Assembly: GCA_017397845.1 (NCBI GenBank)
Contig: JAFQHU010000018.1
Coordinates: 179,540 to 243,539 of the forward strand
DNA from: Clostridia bacterium
Lineage (GTDB): Bacteria > Bacillota > Clostridia > Oscillospirales > Acutalibacteraceae
Reading direction: 5' to 3'
Length of the DNA: 64,000 nt
In this document: piece after piece, positions 33,345-42,082 of the stretch
Layout: the number at the start of each line of letters is the position of its first letter
Position numbering within the stretch: position 1 is the stretch's first letter
Program-made: the position numbers and the translations under genes
Notes under the pieces: generated by a model
What the model saw: the letters and a program-made list of their open reading frames with translations, nothing else
Told to the model about the DNA's origin: nothing
Databases searched by the model: none

Positions 33345-33991
33345 TGTATAAAGCAGTAATATTTGACCTTGACGGAACACTCCTTGACACACTGGATGAC
33401 CTCATGAATGCGGTAAACTTTGCTTTGAGAGAGTTTTCATTTCCTGAGCGAAGCAGAGAAGAAATCCGCTCCTTTATCGGAAACGGTGTAATTAAGCTCA
33501 TGGAGCGTTCCACTCCTGATGGAATTGACAGCATAACGCAGGAAAAATGTTTTGACAGCTTCCGCAGATATTATCTTGACCATATGGCTGATAATACCGC
33601 CCCTTATGAAGGTATTATTTCTATGCTTGAGGAGCTGAAAAAAAGGAAAATTGCAACTGCTGTGGTTTCAAATAAGCTACACAGTGCCGTTTCAGGACTG
33701 TGCAAGGACTATTTTCCCTGTCTGATAGATGTTCCCTTGGGTGTAGCTGAAGAATGTGAAAGAAAACCTTCCCCTCTTAATGTTTACAAAGCTATGAAAG
33801 CCCTTTCTTCCGATAAGGAAAATACGATTTTTATCGGTGACAGTAATGTTGATGTGGAAACAGCACATAATGCCTGTCTTAAATGCATCGGTGTTACATG
33901 GGGCTTCCGTGACAGAGAGGAGCTTGAGGCACATTCCTGCGACTTCATAGCGGACACTGCCGATGAGGTACTTAAGTTAATACTTGAATAA
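33344..33991 (+). CDS. HAD-family phosphatase (phosphoglycolate phosphatase-like)
   Basis: A 215-residue haloacid-dehalogenase hydrolase. The catalytic motif I is FDLDGTLLD (nucleophile Asp at 8), with Thr/Ser motif II in VVSNK, Lys in ERKPSP and motif IV in FIGDSNVDVETA. A helical cap is inserted after motif I. Its ATG shares an A with the glgP stop codon (TAATG), so it is translationally coupled to glgP; a role in sugar-phosphate housekeeping is plausible. Substrate cannot be read from sequence (PGP, PpaX and beta-phosphoglucomutase types share this plan). Confidence 0.9.
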   Translation: MYKAVIFDLDGTLLDTLDDLMNAVNFALREFSFPERSREEIRSFIGNGVIKLMERSTPDGIDSITQEKCFDSFRRYYLDHMADNTAPYEGIISMLEELKKRKIATAVVSNKLHSAVSGLCKDYFPCLIDVPLGVAEECERKPSPLNVYKAMKALSSDKENTIFIGDSNVDVETAHNACLKCIGVTWGFRDREELEAHSCDFIADTADEVLKLILE

Positions 33992-34027
33992 AAAATCACC
34001 TGTCTGATAAGTTTCAGACAGGTGACA
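33991..34027. terminator. Bidirectional terminator between the HAD gene and serS
   Basis: TCACCTGTCTGA and TCAGACAGGTGA form a perfect 12-bp stem with a 6-nt loop, with A-rich and T-rich flanks. Confidence 0.88.
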
Positions 34028-34041
34028 ATTTTTGTGTTTGT

Positions 34042-35310
34042 TTATTTGATAATATCGGTTCCCATGTAAGGAATGAGTGCTTCGGGAACGGTGATGCTGC
34101 CGTCAGCATTCTGATAATTTTCGAGAATGGCCGCTGTAGTTCTGCCAACTGCCACACCTGAACCGTTAAGAGTATGAACGAGCTGTGCTTTATCCTTCGG
34201 ACCGTTTTTATATCTGATAGAGGCTCTTCTTGCCTGGAAGTCTTCAAAATTTGAGCAGGAGCTGATTTCAACATATCTGCCGTAAGAGGGCATCCATACT
34301 TCAATATCATAGGTCTTTGCAGATGAGAAGCCGATATCACCGGTGGAAAGGGCAACCACACGGTAAGGAAGACCCAGAAGCTGCAGGACTCTTTCTGCAT
34401 CATTTGTAAGCTTTTCGAGCTCTGCATAGCTGTCTTCGGGCTTTGTAAACTTGACAAGCTCTACCTTATTGAACTGATGCTGTCTGATAAGACCTCTTGT
34501 ATCTCTGCCCGCTGAGCCTGCCTCGGCTCTGAAGCAAGCGGAATATGCACAGTAGGAAATGGGAAGCTGACTGCCGTCAATGATTTCATCACGGTGCATA
34601 TTTGTTACGGGAACCTCCGCAGTGGGAATAAGGAAATAATCGTTTGTTACCTTGAATGCATCCTCCTCAAATTTAGGAAGCTGACCTGTACCGGTCATAG
34701 AGGCACGGTTAACCATATAGGGAGGAAATATCTCGGTATATCCGTTATCGGTGTGAGTGTTAAGGAAAAAGGAAACAATAGATCTTTCTAATCTCGCACC
34801 GAGTCCCTTATAAAAATGGAAACGTGTACCCGTTACCTTGGCAGCTGTTTCAGGGTCAAGAATACCCAAATCAGCACCGATATCCCAATGTGCTTTTGGT
34901 TCAAAGCCGAATTTTTTTGGCTCACCCCAACGGCGGATTTCCACATTTTCACTGTCATCCTTACCTATGGGAGTAGAATCCGAGGGAACATTCGGAAACT
35001 CATACATCATTGTCTTCTGCTTTGCGGCAAGCTCATTTCTTTCGGCGTCAAGAACCTTTACCTCTTCCTTGATAGCATTCATTCTTGCCATTATTTCGCT
35101 TATGTCACCGCCCTGCTTTTTGATGGCGGGAATCTGCTTGCTTGCAGCATTCTGCTCAGCTTTGAGTGCATCTGCCTTCTGAGTGATTTCTCTTACTCTT
35201 TTGTCAATGTCAAGAATTTCATCAACAAGAGCGTCCATGTCCTTGTTTCTGGTTTTCATGGCATCCTTGACCTTTTGGGGATTTTCTCTGATAAGCTTAA
35301 TATCTAACAT
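34042..35310 (-). CDS. serS: Seryl-tRNA synthetase
   Basis: A 422-residue class II synthetase that charges tRNA-Ser and tRNA-Sec. The N-terminal ~110 residues form the long antiparallel coiled coil that grips the tRNA variable arm. Motif 2 is in [22 protein letters not shown] and motif 3 in [15 protein letters not shown]. Length is normal. AAGAAGG precedes ATG. It is the last gene of a leftward run that starts far upstream at the origin. Confidence 0.97.
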   Translation of the reverse strand: MLDIKLIRENPQKVKDAMKTRNKDMDALVDEILDIDKRVREITQKADALKAEQNAASKQIPAIKKQGGDISEIMARMNAIKEEVKVLDAERNELAAKQKTMMYEFPNVPSDSTPIGKDDSENVEIRRWGEPKKFGFEPKAHWDIGADLGILDPETAAKVTGTRFHFYKGLGARLERSIVSFFLNTHTDNGYTEIFPPYMVNRASMTGTGQLPKFEEDAFKVTNDYFLIPTAEVPVTNMHRDEIIDGSQLPISYCAYSACFRAEAGSAGRDTRGLIRQHQFNKVELVKFTKPEDSYAELEKLTNDAERVLQLLGLPYRVVALSTGDIGFSSAKTYDIEVWMPSYGRYVEISSCSNFEDFQARRASIRYKNGPKDKAQLVHTLNGSGVAVGRTTAAILENYQNADGSITVPEALIPYMGTDIIK

Positions 35311-35342
35311 CGTTTTTTCCTTCTTTCAAATATCTCTTTTTA

Positions 35343-36209
35343 TTATTCACCTGCAAGACTTTTTAAAATCTTTTTCAGGTCGTCTTTTCCGAAAAATTCT
35401 ATCTCTATTGTGCCCTTATCACCCTTGGAAAGATTGATATTTGCCCTTCTGCCCAAAGCTTCACGGATGGAAAGCTCACATTCATCATAATAGGGATCTC
35501 TCTTTTTGGGTGTTTTTTCTTTTTTCTCCTTTTTATCTGAAAGGAGATTTTTTACTATTCTTTCTGTTTCACGAACGGAAAGATCTTTTTCTTCTATCTC
35601 CTTACAAAGAAGAAGCATCGTTTTTTCATCTTTAAGGGGCAACAGAGCCCTCGCATGTCCCGACGAGAGTTTACCTTCTTTGAGAAGCAAGATAACCTTA
35701 GCGGGCAAAGACAGAAGTCTCAAAGCATTAGCAACAGCGGGGCGGGATTTTCCCACTCTTTCTGCTGCCTGCTCCTGTGTAAGAGAATAAGTATCCATCA
35801 AAAGCTTGAAACCTTCCGCCTCCTCGATGGGATTCAGATCCTCTCTTTGCAGATTTTCAATAAGTGCAAGCTCCATAGCCTCACTGTCGGTCATTTCTCT
35901 GATTACGACAGGTACCTGTGTGAGTCCTGCCATACGGGAAGCGCGCCATCTTCTTTCGCCGGCTATAAGCTGATATCCGCCGTCGGAAATCGGTCTTACC
36001 AATAAAGGTTGAATAACGCCGTGCATTGCAATACTTTCGGAAAGCTCGGCAAGTGCCGCTTCATCGAAATGCTTTCTCGGCTGTTCTCTGTTCGGTTCGA
36101 TTTCGTTCAGGCTAAGCTGTGTCACGGAGCCTTGCTGATTTTCTGTGGAATTATCCAGAAAAAGTGCTTCCAGACCTTTGCCCAGACCGCTTTTTTTCTT
36201 CGGTGCCAT
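35343..36209 (-). CDS. parB: Chromosome-partitioning protein ParB (Spo0J)
   Basis: A 288-residue parS-binding CTPase. N-terminal motifs are EPNREQPRKHFDE and the CTP-binding GERRWRASRMAG; the central HTH region (TQEQAAERVGKSRPAVANALRLL) reads parS; the basic C-terminus dimerises. It loads at parS and slides along DNA to organise the origin. Its ribosome site AAGGAG lies in the last codons of parA, leaving one base between the genes. Three perfect parS sites lie 0.9-3 kb away. Confidence 0.97.
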   Translation of the reverse strand: MAPKKKSGLGKGLEALFLDNSTENQQGSVTQLSLNEIEPNREQPRKHFDEAALAELSESIAMHGVIQPLLVRPISDGGYQLIAGERRWRASRMAGLTQVPVVIREMTDSEAMELALIENLQREDLNPIEEAEGFKLLMDTYSLTQEQAAERVGKSRPAVANALRLLSLPAKVILLLKEGKLSSGHARALLPLKDEKTMLLLCKEIEEKDLSVRETERIVKNLLSDKKEKKEKTPKKRDPYYDECELSIREALGRRANINLSKGDKGTIEIEFFGKDDLKKILKSLAGE

Positions 36210-36210
36210 A

Positions 36211-36993
36211 TTATTTCTCCTTAGGTCTTCTATTATTCTTTTTTAGAAATTCTTTTGTGAATTCATCATATGCCACACTGCCCTTTGATGATTTATCATA
36301 ATAATACACGGGCTGACCGAAGGAGGGAGCTTCGGAAAGACGCACATTACGCGGAATCACAGTGGCATAAACCTTCTGCGGAAAGAATTTTTTAACTTCC
36401 CCGACCACCTGCTGTGTAAGATTAAGTCTGCCGTCATACATTGTAAGAAGAACACCCTCCAACTCTACCAGCGGATTATAAAGTCTTTTTACCTGTCTGA
36501 TGGTATTCATAAGCTGTGAAAGTCCTTCCAACGCATAATATTCACACTGAATAGGAACAATTACGCTGTCCACGGCACAAAGAATATTAACCGTAAGAAG
36601 TCCCAATGAAGGAGGACAGTCAATGATAATGAAATCATACTTTTCCTTTATGGGGGCAAGAGCATTTTTTATTCTTGACTCTCTTTTTTCCAAATCAACC
36701 AACTCAAGCTCTGCACCGGCAAGATTCATATTTGACGGTAATACATCGAGATTTGCGTATTCAGTCTTTTTGATTATATCCTCCGCTTTGGTTCCGCTTA
36801 CTATCATATCATAAGTTGATTCACTTACATCTCTTTTATTTATACCCAAACCGCTGGTGGCATTACCTTGGGGGTCAGCATCAACTAAAAGTGTTTTATA
36901 TCCGTAATGACCTATAGCTGCTGCAAGATTTATTGCCGTGGTGGTTTTGCCGACTCCGCCCTTTTGGTTGACGATCGCTATGGCTTTACCCAT
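36211..36993 (-). CDS. parA: Chromosome-partitioning ATPase ParA (Soj)
   Basis: A 260-residue deviant Walker ATPase. It begins [18 protein letters not shown] with the signature Lys of the deviant P-loop, then [15 protein letters not shown] and [16 protein letters not shown]. It acts with ParB in origin segregation and can affect DnaA. The start is placed at ATG 36993 (GAAAGGGTGG before it); a longer in-frame start at 37044 adds residues not typical of the family. Confidence 0.97.
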   Translation of the reverse strand: MGKAIAIVNQKGGVGKTTTAINLAAAIGHYGYKTLLVDADPQGNATSGLGINKRDVSESTYDMIVSGTKAEDIIKKTEYANLDVLPSNMNLAGAELELVDLEKRESRIKNALAPIKEKYDFIIIDCPPSLGLLTVNILCAVDSVIVPIQCEYYALEGLSQLMNTIRQVKRLYNPLVELEGVLLTMYDGRLNLTQQVVGEVKKFFPQKVYATVIPRNVRLSEAPSFGQPVYYYDKSSKGSVAYDEFTKEFLKKNNRRPKEK

Positions 36994-37090
36994 TTTACCA
37001 CCCTTTCTTTTTAAATTTTGTTGTAGATTATTATTATAGCACATGAATTCCGGTTTTTAAAGACCTAAACGGTATTTTTTTAAATTTATG

Positions 37091-37106
37091 TGTTTCACGT
37101 GAAACA
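37091..37106. promoter_or_regulatory. parS site 1
   Basis: A perfect TGTTTCACGTGAAACA palindrome between noc and parA, the ParB/Spo0J loading sequence. Confidence 0.97.
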
Positions 37107-37117
37107 TTTTATATAAA

Positions 37118-37159
37118 CAAAGACACCCGTAAGGCATTTTACCTTAACGGGTGTCTTTG
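37118..37159 (-). terminator. Terminator of the noc gene
   Basis: CAAAGACACCCGT and ACGGGTGTCTTTG form a 13-bp stem with an AAGG/CCTT inner extension, between noc and parS site 1. The T-tract is short. Confidence 0.75.
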
Positions 37160-37203
37160 CAAAGTGGGGTGTGAAAGAGAAAGATATGATGAAATCAAAT
37201 TAA

Positions 37204-38034
37204 TTATGCAGAGGGGATTTTTCTTTCGGGTAATCTGTACATTTTATTTTTCGGTATGTCAATTACATATCTGTAGCAGTCCCCCGTGTCCTCTCTTTTC
37301 ATGTCTGCCTTGATACCTGCTCTGTTCATTGTATCCACAGCATTATTTATGGTATTAAGAAAGATTTTTACATCACTGAACATTATTTTCGTTTGCCTTT
37401 TCGGTTTATCTTCCCGTGAAAGAAGCTCATTAATATAATTTTCCGTCTGACTGACATTGAGTTTTCTCTCTATTATAACCTCAAGACAAGGTAAAACATC
37501 ATTTTTATCTAACCGCAAAAGAGCTCTTGCATGTCTTTCGGAAAGTCCCTTTTCTAAAAGTAAATCTCTCGCTTTTTCAGGTAATGTGAGTAAACGAAGC
37601 TTATTTGAAACGGTAGAGGGTGCTTTTCCGAGTCTTCTTGCCGCATCCTCCTGTGAAATATCAAAATCCTTCATCAATCTTTCGATAGCGACAGCTTCCT
37701 CAAAATAATTCAGATTTTGTCTCTGAAGGTTTTCGATAAGAGACAATATAGCTGATTTCAGGGTGTTGACTTCTATTACTATACACGGTACCGATACAAG
37801 GCCTGCAAGACGGGATGCACGTAATCTTCTTTCCCCTGCTACAAGCTCATAGCCTTTATCTATCTGTCTTACAGTCAGAGGCTGCAAAATACCGTTCATT
37901 CTGATACTGATTGCTAAGTTTATAAGCTCTTCCTGATTAAAGGCTTTTCTCGGCTGGTTGGGATTCGGATAAATCATTTCATTGGGTATCAATAATACCT
38001 GACCCACCGTTCTCGGATTTTCACTAATCAACAT
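37204..38034 (-). CDS. noc: Noc-like ParB paralogue (nucleoid occlusion)
   Basis: A 276-residue ParB-fold protein: NPNQPRKAFNQEEL, the CTP motif GERRLRASRLAG, and HTH SQEDAARRLGKAPSTVSNKLRLL. In Firmicutes a second ParB between rsmG and parA is Noc, which keeps the divisome off the nucleoid. The short basic-amphipathic N-terminus (MLISENPRTVGQ) could be the membrane-targeting part, though it is less amphipathic than in Bacillus. The start is ATG 38034 after GGGAGGTTAA. No ATTTCCCGGGAAAT-type Noc sites were noticed in this window. Confidence 0.88.
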   Translation of the reverse strand: MLISENPRTVGQVLLIPNEMIYPNPNQPRKAFNQEELINLAISIRMNGILQPLTVRQIDKGYELVAGERRLRASRLAGLVSVPCIVIEVNTLKSAILSLIENLQRQNLNYFEEAVAIERLMKDFDISQEDAARRLGKAPSTVSNKLRLLTLPEKARDLLLEKGLSERHARALLRLDKNDVLPCLEVIIERKLNVSQTENYINELLSREDKPKRQTKIMFSDVKIFLNTINNAVDTMNRAGIKADMKREDTGDCYRYVIDIPKNKMYRLPERKIPSA

Positions 38035-38132
38035 AAAATTAACCTCCCTGTGACTAAATAATATCACGTCACAGGAAGGTTGTCCAGCAAAACCGTTCTT
38101 TCAAAAACACGCTTTTTCTACATAATATTCTT

Positions 38133-38858
38133 TTATTTTAACGGAAATTTCGCAATTTTTGCTGAAGGCCGTGGGTATTTGGCAGGAGTTGACGAAACCT
38201 TTTTTATTAAAATAATGGTTCTTTCACCGCTTTCAGCTAATTCAAATGTCTTTTTTTCATTTATTTCTCCGCCTAAAATCCTGATAGCTCCCTTTGCTTC
38301 GGCAATTTCTTCATCAGCCTTAGCACTTTTCATGGAAATAAAGGTACCGCCTTTTTTTACAAAGGGCAGACAGTATTCGGACAAATCCCGCAAATTTGAG
38401 ACTGCTCTTGCCGTAGAAAAATCAAATTGTTCTCTGAAAGCTTTATCCTGACCGGCAACCTCGGCTCTTACATGAATTACCTCCGCTGTAAGCTCTGTCT
38501 TTTCGAGAATATCCCGTATGACATTCAGCTTTTTGTTTGTGCTGTCAATAAGTGTAATTTTGAGGTCAGGACGGGCAATAAGCATAGCCAGACCGGGAAA
38601 TCCGGCACCTGTACCCACATCAATTACACTCGCACTCTGAGGAATATCCACGGCAGAAAATACCGTAAGTGAATCCACGAAATGCTTTATTACTATCTCA
38701 TCGGGCTCCGTTATGGCTGTAAGATTGATTTTTCCATTCCACTCCACCAAAAGACGTGCATAAGTGTCAAACCGCCTGAGTGCTTTTTCATCCAAATCTA
38801 CACCGTATTCAGCGGCTTTTGTTTTAAGTAAATTCAAAGAAATAAAAGTATTTTCCAT
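38133..38858 (-). CDS. rsmG: 16S rRNA (guanine-527-N7) methyltransferase
   Basis: A 241-residue SAM-dependent enzyme (GidB). SAM-binding VIDVGTGAGFPGLAMLI and TLIDSTNKKLNVI are characteristic, as is RAVSNLRDLSEYCLP. Its place between mnmG and noc/parAB is the classic origin order. ATG 38858 is preferred to the upstream GTG 38867, as GGGTG lies at suitable spacing. The next gene upstream, mnmG, is separated by parS site 2. Confidence 0.95.
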   Translation of the reverse strand: MENTFISLNLLKTKAAEYGVDLDEKALRRFDTYARLLVEWNGKINLTAITEPDEIVIKHFVDSLTVFSAVDIPQSASVIDVGTGAGFPGLAMLIARPDLKITLIDSTNKKLNVIRDILEKTELTAEVIHVRAEVAGQDKAFREQFDFSTARAVSNLRDLSEYCLPFVKKGGTFISMKSAKADEEIAEAKGAIRILGGEINEKKTFELAESGERTIILIKKVSSTPAKYPRPSAKIAKFPLK

Positions 38859-38869
38859 TATTATCACCC

Positions 38870-38885
38870 TGTTTCACGTGAAACA
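38870..38885. promoter_or_regulatory. parS site 2
   Basis: A perfect TGTTTCACGTGAAACA between rsmG and mnmG, ending directly before the mnmG stop codon. Confidence 0.97.
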
Positions 38886-40751
38886 TCATTTGTTTTTTGA
38901 AAGATATATAAGTAATACAGATATATCTGCGGGGCTTACACCGCTTATTCTCGATGCCTGACCGAGATTAGCGGGTTTAATTTTATTAAGCTTTTCCTGT
39001 GCCTCCATGCGAAGACCCACCACCTTGGTATAGTCCATGCTTTCGTCAAGCTTCCTTACCTCCAAACGTCGCATCTCTTCGACCTGTGCCTTCTGCCTTT
39101 TTATATAGCCTTCATATTTTATGCTGATTTCTACCTGTTCAAAAACCTCACGGGGAAGGTCAGGCCTGTTTTTATCAAAGGGACTGAGACATTCATAATC
39201 GAGCTGTGGACGCTTTATCAGCTCAATCATTCTGCACCCTGTAGTAAGCGGCGATGTTTCACGTGAAACAAGCACCTTATTAAGCTCCTCAGAGGGCGGA
39301 ACGGACACCAAAGATATTCTTTCTCTTTCCTCCTCTATAAGACGGAGCTTTTCTGTAAGCCTTGCCATTTTTTCTTCACTGACAAGTCCTACCTTATAAC
39401 CGTACTCTGTTAAACGGATATCTGCATTATCCTGTCGGAGCAAAAGTCTGTATTCAGAACGCGAGGTCATCATTCTGTATGGGTCTGAACAACCTTTTGT
39501 TACGAGGTCATCAATAAGAGTACCTATATATGATGAGGCTCTGTCTAAAATAAGAGGTTCCTTTCCTTTGATTTTCTGAACTGCGTTGATACCCGCAATA
39601 AGTCCCTGAGCGGCGGCTTCCTCATATCCGCTGGATCCGTTGAACTGACCGGCACCGAAAAGACCATCAAATTCTTTGAATTCAAGGCTTGCCTTCAGTG
39701 AAGTAGGATCCACACAATCATATTCGATGGCATAAGCCGTTCTCATTACCTGTACATTTTCAAGTCCGGGGATAGTACGCAAAAATTTAAGCTGTACATC
39801 CTCAGGAAGAGAAGAAGACATACCCTGCAAATACATTTCTTCTGTGTTTTCACCGCAGGGCTCAATGAAAAGCTGATGGCGTTTCTTTTCTGCGAAACGG
39901 ACAATTTTATCCTCGATAGAAGGGCAATATCTCGGTCCTACACCGTCAATTTTACCGCTGTAAAGAGGTGAGCGGTGAATATTATCCAAAATAACCTGCT
40001 TGGTTTCTTCGTTGGTATATGTAATATAGCAGGGGAGTTTATTTTCAGGAGTATATTCCCCGTCAAAGGAAAAGGGCACAACTACATCGTCGCCGTTCTG
40101 TATTTCGAGATTTGTGAAATCCACACTCCTTCTGTTGACACGTGAGGGGGTTCCTGTTTTAAACCGACGAGTTTTTACGCCTAATTCATTAAGAGAAGCG
40201 GCAAGCTCCGTAGAGGCAAACATACCGTCGGGACCGCCGTCATATGCCACATCACCCACATAGATTCTGCCTCCGAGAAAGGTACCAGTGGCCAAAATCA
40301 CGCATTCAGCATTATAAAGCGCCTCAAGACGTGTTTTAATTTGCCATTGGTCATCAATTTTTTTGAGTGAGACTATCTCACCTTGCACAAGCTCCAAATT
40401 TTCCTGCTTTTCCATTATGTGCTTCATATATTCACTGTAACGTCTGCGATCAATCTGAGCACGAAGGGAGTGAACAGCAGGACCTTTACCTAAATTAAGG
40501 ATACGGCTCTGCAGGGTATTGGCATCGGCAGCCTTTCCCATTTCACCGCCGAGAGCATCAATTTCACGTACAAGATGTCCTTTAGAAGTTCCGCCTATGG
40601 AAGGGTTACAGGGCATATTACCAACCCAATCCATATTAATGGTGAAAACTCCGACCTTTGTACCGAGACGTGCAGCAGCAAGACCAGCCTCAATTCCTGC
40701 GTGCCCCGCACCGATTACTATTATATCGTATTTTTTTGCAAAATATTCCAT
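38886..40751 (-). CDS. mnmG: tRNA uridine-5-carboxymethylaminomethyl modification enzyme
   Basis: A 621-residue FAD enzyme (GidA) that partners MnmE in wobble-uridine modification. The N-terminal dinucleotide site is IVIGAGHAGIEAGLAAARLG; NPSIGGTSKGHLVREIDALGG and RFKTGTPSR are family blocks; the C-terminal helical region (ANLGQASRISGVSPADISVLL) binds MnmE. Length is normal. The coding region holds parS site 3 (encoding VSRET). A pair of DnaA-box-like 9-mers lies in its upstream region. mnmE itself is 21 kb away. Confidence 0.97.
   Translation of the reverse strand: MEYFAKKYDIIVIGAGHAGIEAGLAAARLGTKVGVFTINMDWVGNMPCNPSIGGTSKGHLVREIDALGGEMGKAADANTLQSRILNLGKGPAVHSLRAQIDRRRYSEYMKHIMEKQENLELVQGEIVSLKKIDDQWQIKTRLEALYNAECVILATGTFLGGRIYVGDVAYDGGPDGMFASTELAASLNELGVKTRRFKTGTPSRVNRRSVDFTNLEIQNGDDVVVPFSFDGEYTPENKLPCYITYTNEETKQVILDNIHRSPLYSGKIDGVGPRYCPSIEDKIVRFAEKKRHQLFIEPCGENTEEMYLQGMSSSLPEDVQLKFLRTIPGLENVQVMRTAYAIEYDCVDPTSLKASLEFKEFDGLFGAGQFNGSSGYEEAAAQGLIAGINAVQKIKGKEPLILDRASSYIGTLIDDLVTKGCSDPYRMMTSRSEYRLLLRQDNADIRLTEYGYKVGLVSEEKMARLTEKLRLIEEERERISLVSVPPSEELNKVLVSRETSPLTTGCRMIELIKRPQLDYECLSPFDKNRPDLPREVFEQVEISIKYEGYIKRQKAQVEEMRRLEVRKLDESMDYTKVVGLRMEAQEKLNKIKPANLGQASRISGVSPADISVLLIYLSKNK
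39255..39270. promoter_or_regulatory. parS site 3 (inside mnmG)
   Basis: A perfect TGTTTCACGTGAAACA within the mnmG coding sequence, where it encodes VSRET. Confidence 0.95.
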
Positions 40752-40789
40752 CAGAAAATCTTCCTTTTGCTTTCAAAAAATCGTAAAAG

Positions 40790-40821
40790 TTTTCCACATT
40801 TTATATCTTATATGTGGAAAA
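40790..40821. promoter_or_regulatory. Inverted pair of DnaA-box-like sites upstream of mnmG
   Basis: TTTTCCACA (40790-40798) and its inverse TGTGGAAAA (40813-40821), 14 bp apart, in an AT-rich stretch. The arms could also form a hairpin. Same 9-mer as at dnaA-dnaN. Confidence 0.55.
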
Positions 40822-40960
40822 AAATAAATATTTTTTATCCGTTTCTATTGAATAGAAATTTACCTGATGATACTTTCATCGTTTAAAAAATTTCTATCGA
40901 ACAGAATCGCTTTTGTGAAAAGTATTCACTTTATACATAAATTATATTTCTATTTTATAA

Positions 40961-41614
40961 TTATAAAATCAAATTCAACAGCTCATTCGTGTCGGAAACC
41001 ACAAAATCTGCATTATGCTCTCTGAATTCCTCTTCACTGCCGTATCCCCACAGCACACCGCATGAATTAACACCGGCACCTGCTGCACCGTCAATGTCAT
41101 AGCATCGGTCACCGACCATAAGGACCTTTGAGTTATCTTTGACACCTAATTTTTTCATCGCTTCGAGTATAAGTCCGGCCTTTGAGCTATGATTACTGTC
41201 GTCAATCTGTACACCGACTATAACATCGAACTTTTTCGTAATATTTAAAAAATCAGCCACATCATAAATCAGGCTTTCAGGTTTTGACGAAGCAACGCCA
41301 ACCTTCACCCCATTCTCATGGAGTACATCCAAAATTTCGGGAAAGCCTTTATAAAGAGCACATTCATATATACCCTTGGCTCTGTAACGCTCACGGTACT
41401 TTTTTATATACAGTCCCACCTCATCCTCACTTACGCCGTAGTATGTGGTATAACTGTAATAGACGGGGGGTCCGATAAATTTTTTAAGATCGCTGAGAGA
41501 AGGAACCTCTTTTCCCATTTCTTTAAAGGAATACTGCAAACTTTTCAATATTCCCTCTCCCGTGTCAACTACTGTACCGTCAAAATCAAAAATTACATAA
41601 TCATAATTTTTCAT
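40961..41614 (-). CDS. HAD-family hydrolase
   Basis: A 217-residue haloacid-dehalogenase phosphatase. Motif I is FDFDGTVVD (nucleophile Asp near residue 9), motif II VGVASSKPE, Lys in KAGLI region, and motif IV MVGDRCYDIDGA. Resembles PGP/5'-nucleotidase-type enzymes. The start at ATG 41614 is chosen by family N-terminus (KNYDYVIFDFDG); its ribosome site is weak, and a TTG at 41662, 7 bp past the thioesterase stop, would add 16 residues. Follows the thioesterase gene in one run. Confidence 0.88.
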   Translation of the reverse strand: MKNYDYVIFDFDGTVVDTGEGILKSLQYSFKEMGKEVPSLSDLKKFIGPPVYYSYTTYYGVSEDEVGLYIKKYRERYRAKGIYECALYKGFPEILDVLHENGVKVGVASSKPESLIYDVADFLNITKKFDVIVGVQIDDSNHSSKAGLILEAMKKLGVKDNSKVLMVGDRCYDIDGAAGAGVNSCGVLWGYGSEEEFREHNADFVVSDTNELLNLIL

Positions 41615-41669
41615 AGAAAACTCAGCCGATTTATTATCAAAACAAACCGGCTTTCCTTTCAATATTAAA

Positions 41670-42071
41670 TTATTCGGCTGAAATGTTTTTTCTTTCTTCA
41701 GCTTTTATCATAAATTTATCTGATTTTATGCTGAAACGTTCATGGGTACCCTTGCCGATGAGACCGGCATTATCAAAAGCTTCCACGTCAAAGGTAATCT
41801 TTCTGCCGTCACAGAAGGTAACGGTAGCCACAGCTTTAACCTCAGCACCTACAGCCGTAGCGGCCAAATGCTGAATATTAATGGCGGTGCCTACAGTGGT
41901 GATACCCTCTTCGGTATATTTTTCGCAAAGCTCACTTGCTGCCTGCTCCATAAGAGCAATCATGGCAGGTGTGGCAAAAACAGCCAAAGCTCCGCTTCCC
42001 ATTTCGGCGGCGGTTATTTCAGCTGTAACAGTCTTTTTTACCTCATGCTTTGTTCCTTTTTCTATATTCAT
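41670..42071 (-). CDS. FlK-like acyl-CoA thioesterase
   Basis: A 133-residue single hot-dog-fold protein. Residues matching the FlK (fluoroacetyl-CoA thioesterase) triad are visible: Thr in ATPAMIALMEQAA, Glu in the same helix and His in NIQHLAATA. Such proteins are common in Clostridia and probably hydrolyse small acyl-CoAs; true fluoroacetate resistance is unlikely. AGGAGATAATGT precedes ATG, within the tail of the LCP gene. Confidence 0.82.
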   Translation of the reverse strand: MNIEKGTKHEVKKTVTAEITAAEMGSGALAVFATPAMIALMEQAASELCEKYTEEGITTVGTAINIQHLAATAVGAEVKAVATVTFCDGRKITFDVEAFDNAGLIGKGTHERFSIKSDKFMIKAEERKNISAE

Positions 42072-42082
42072 ACATTATCTCC

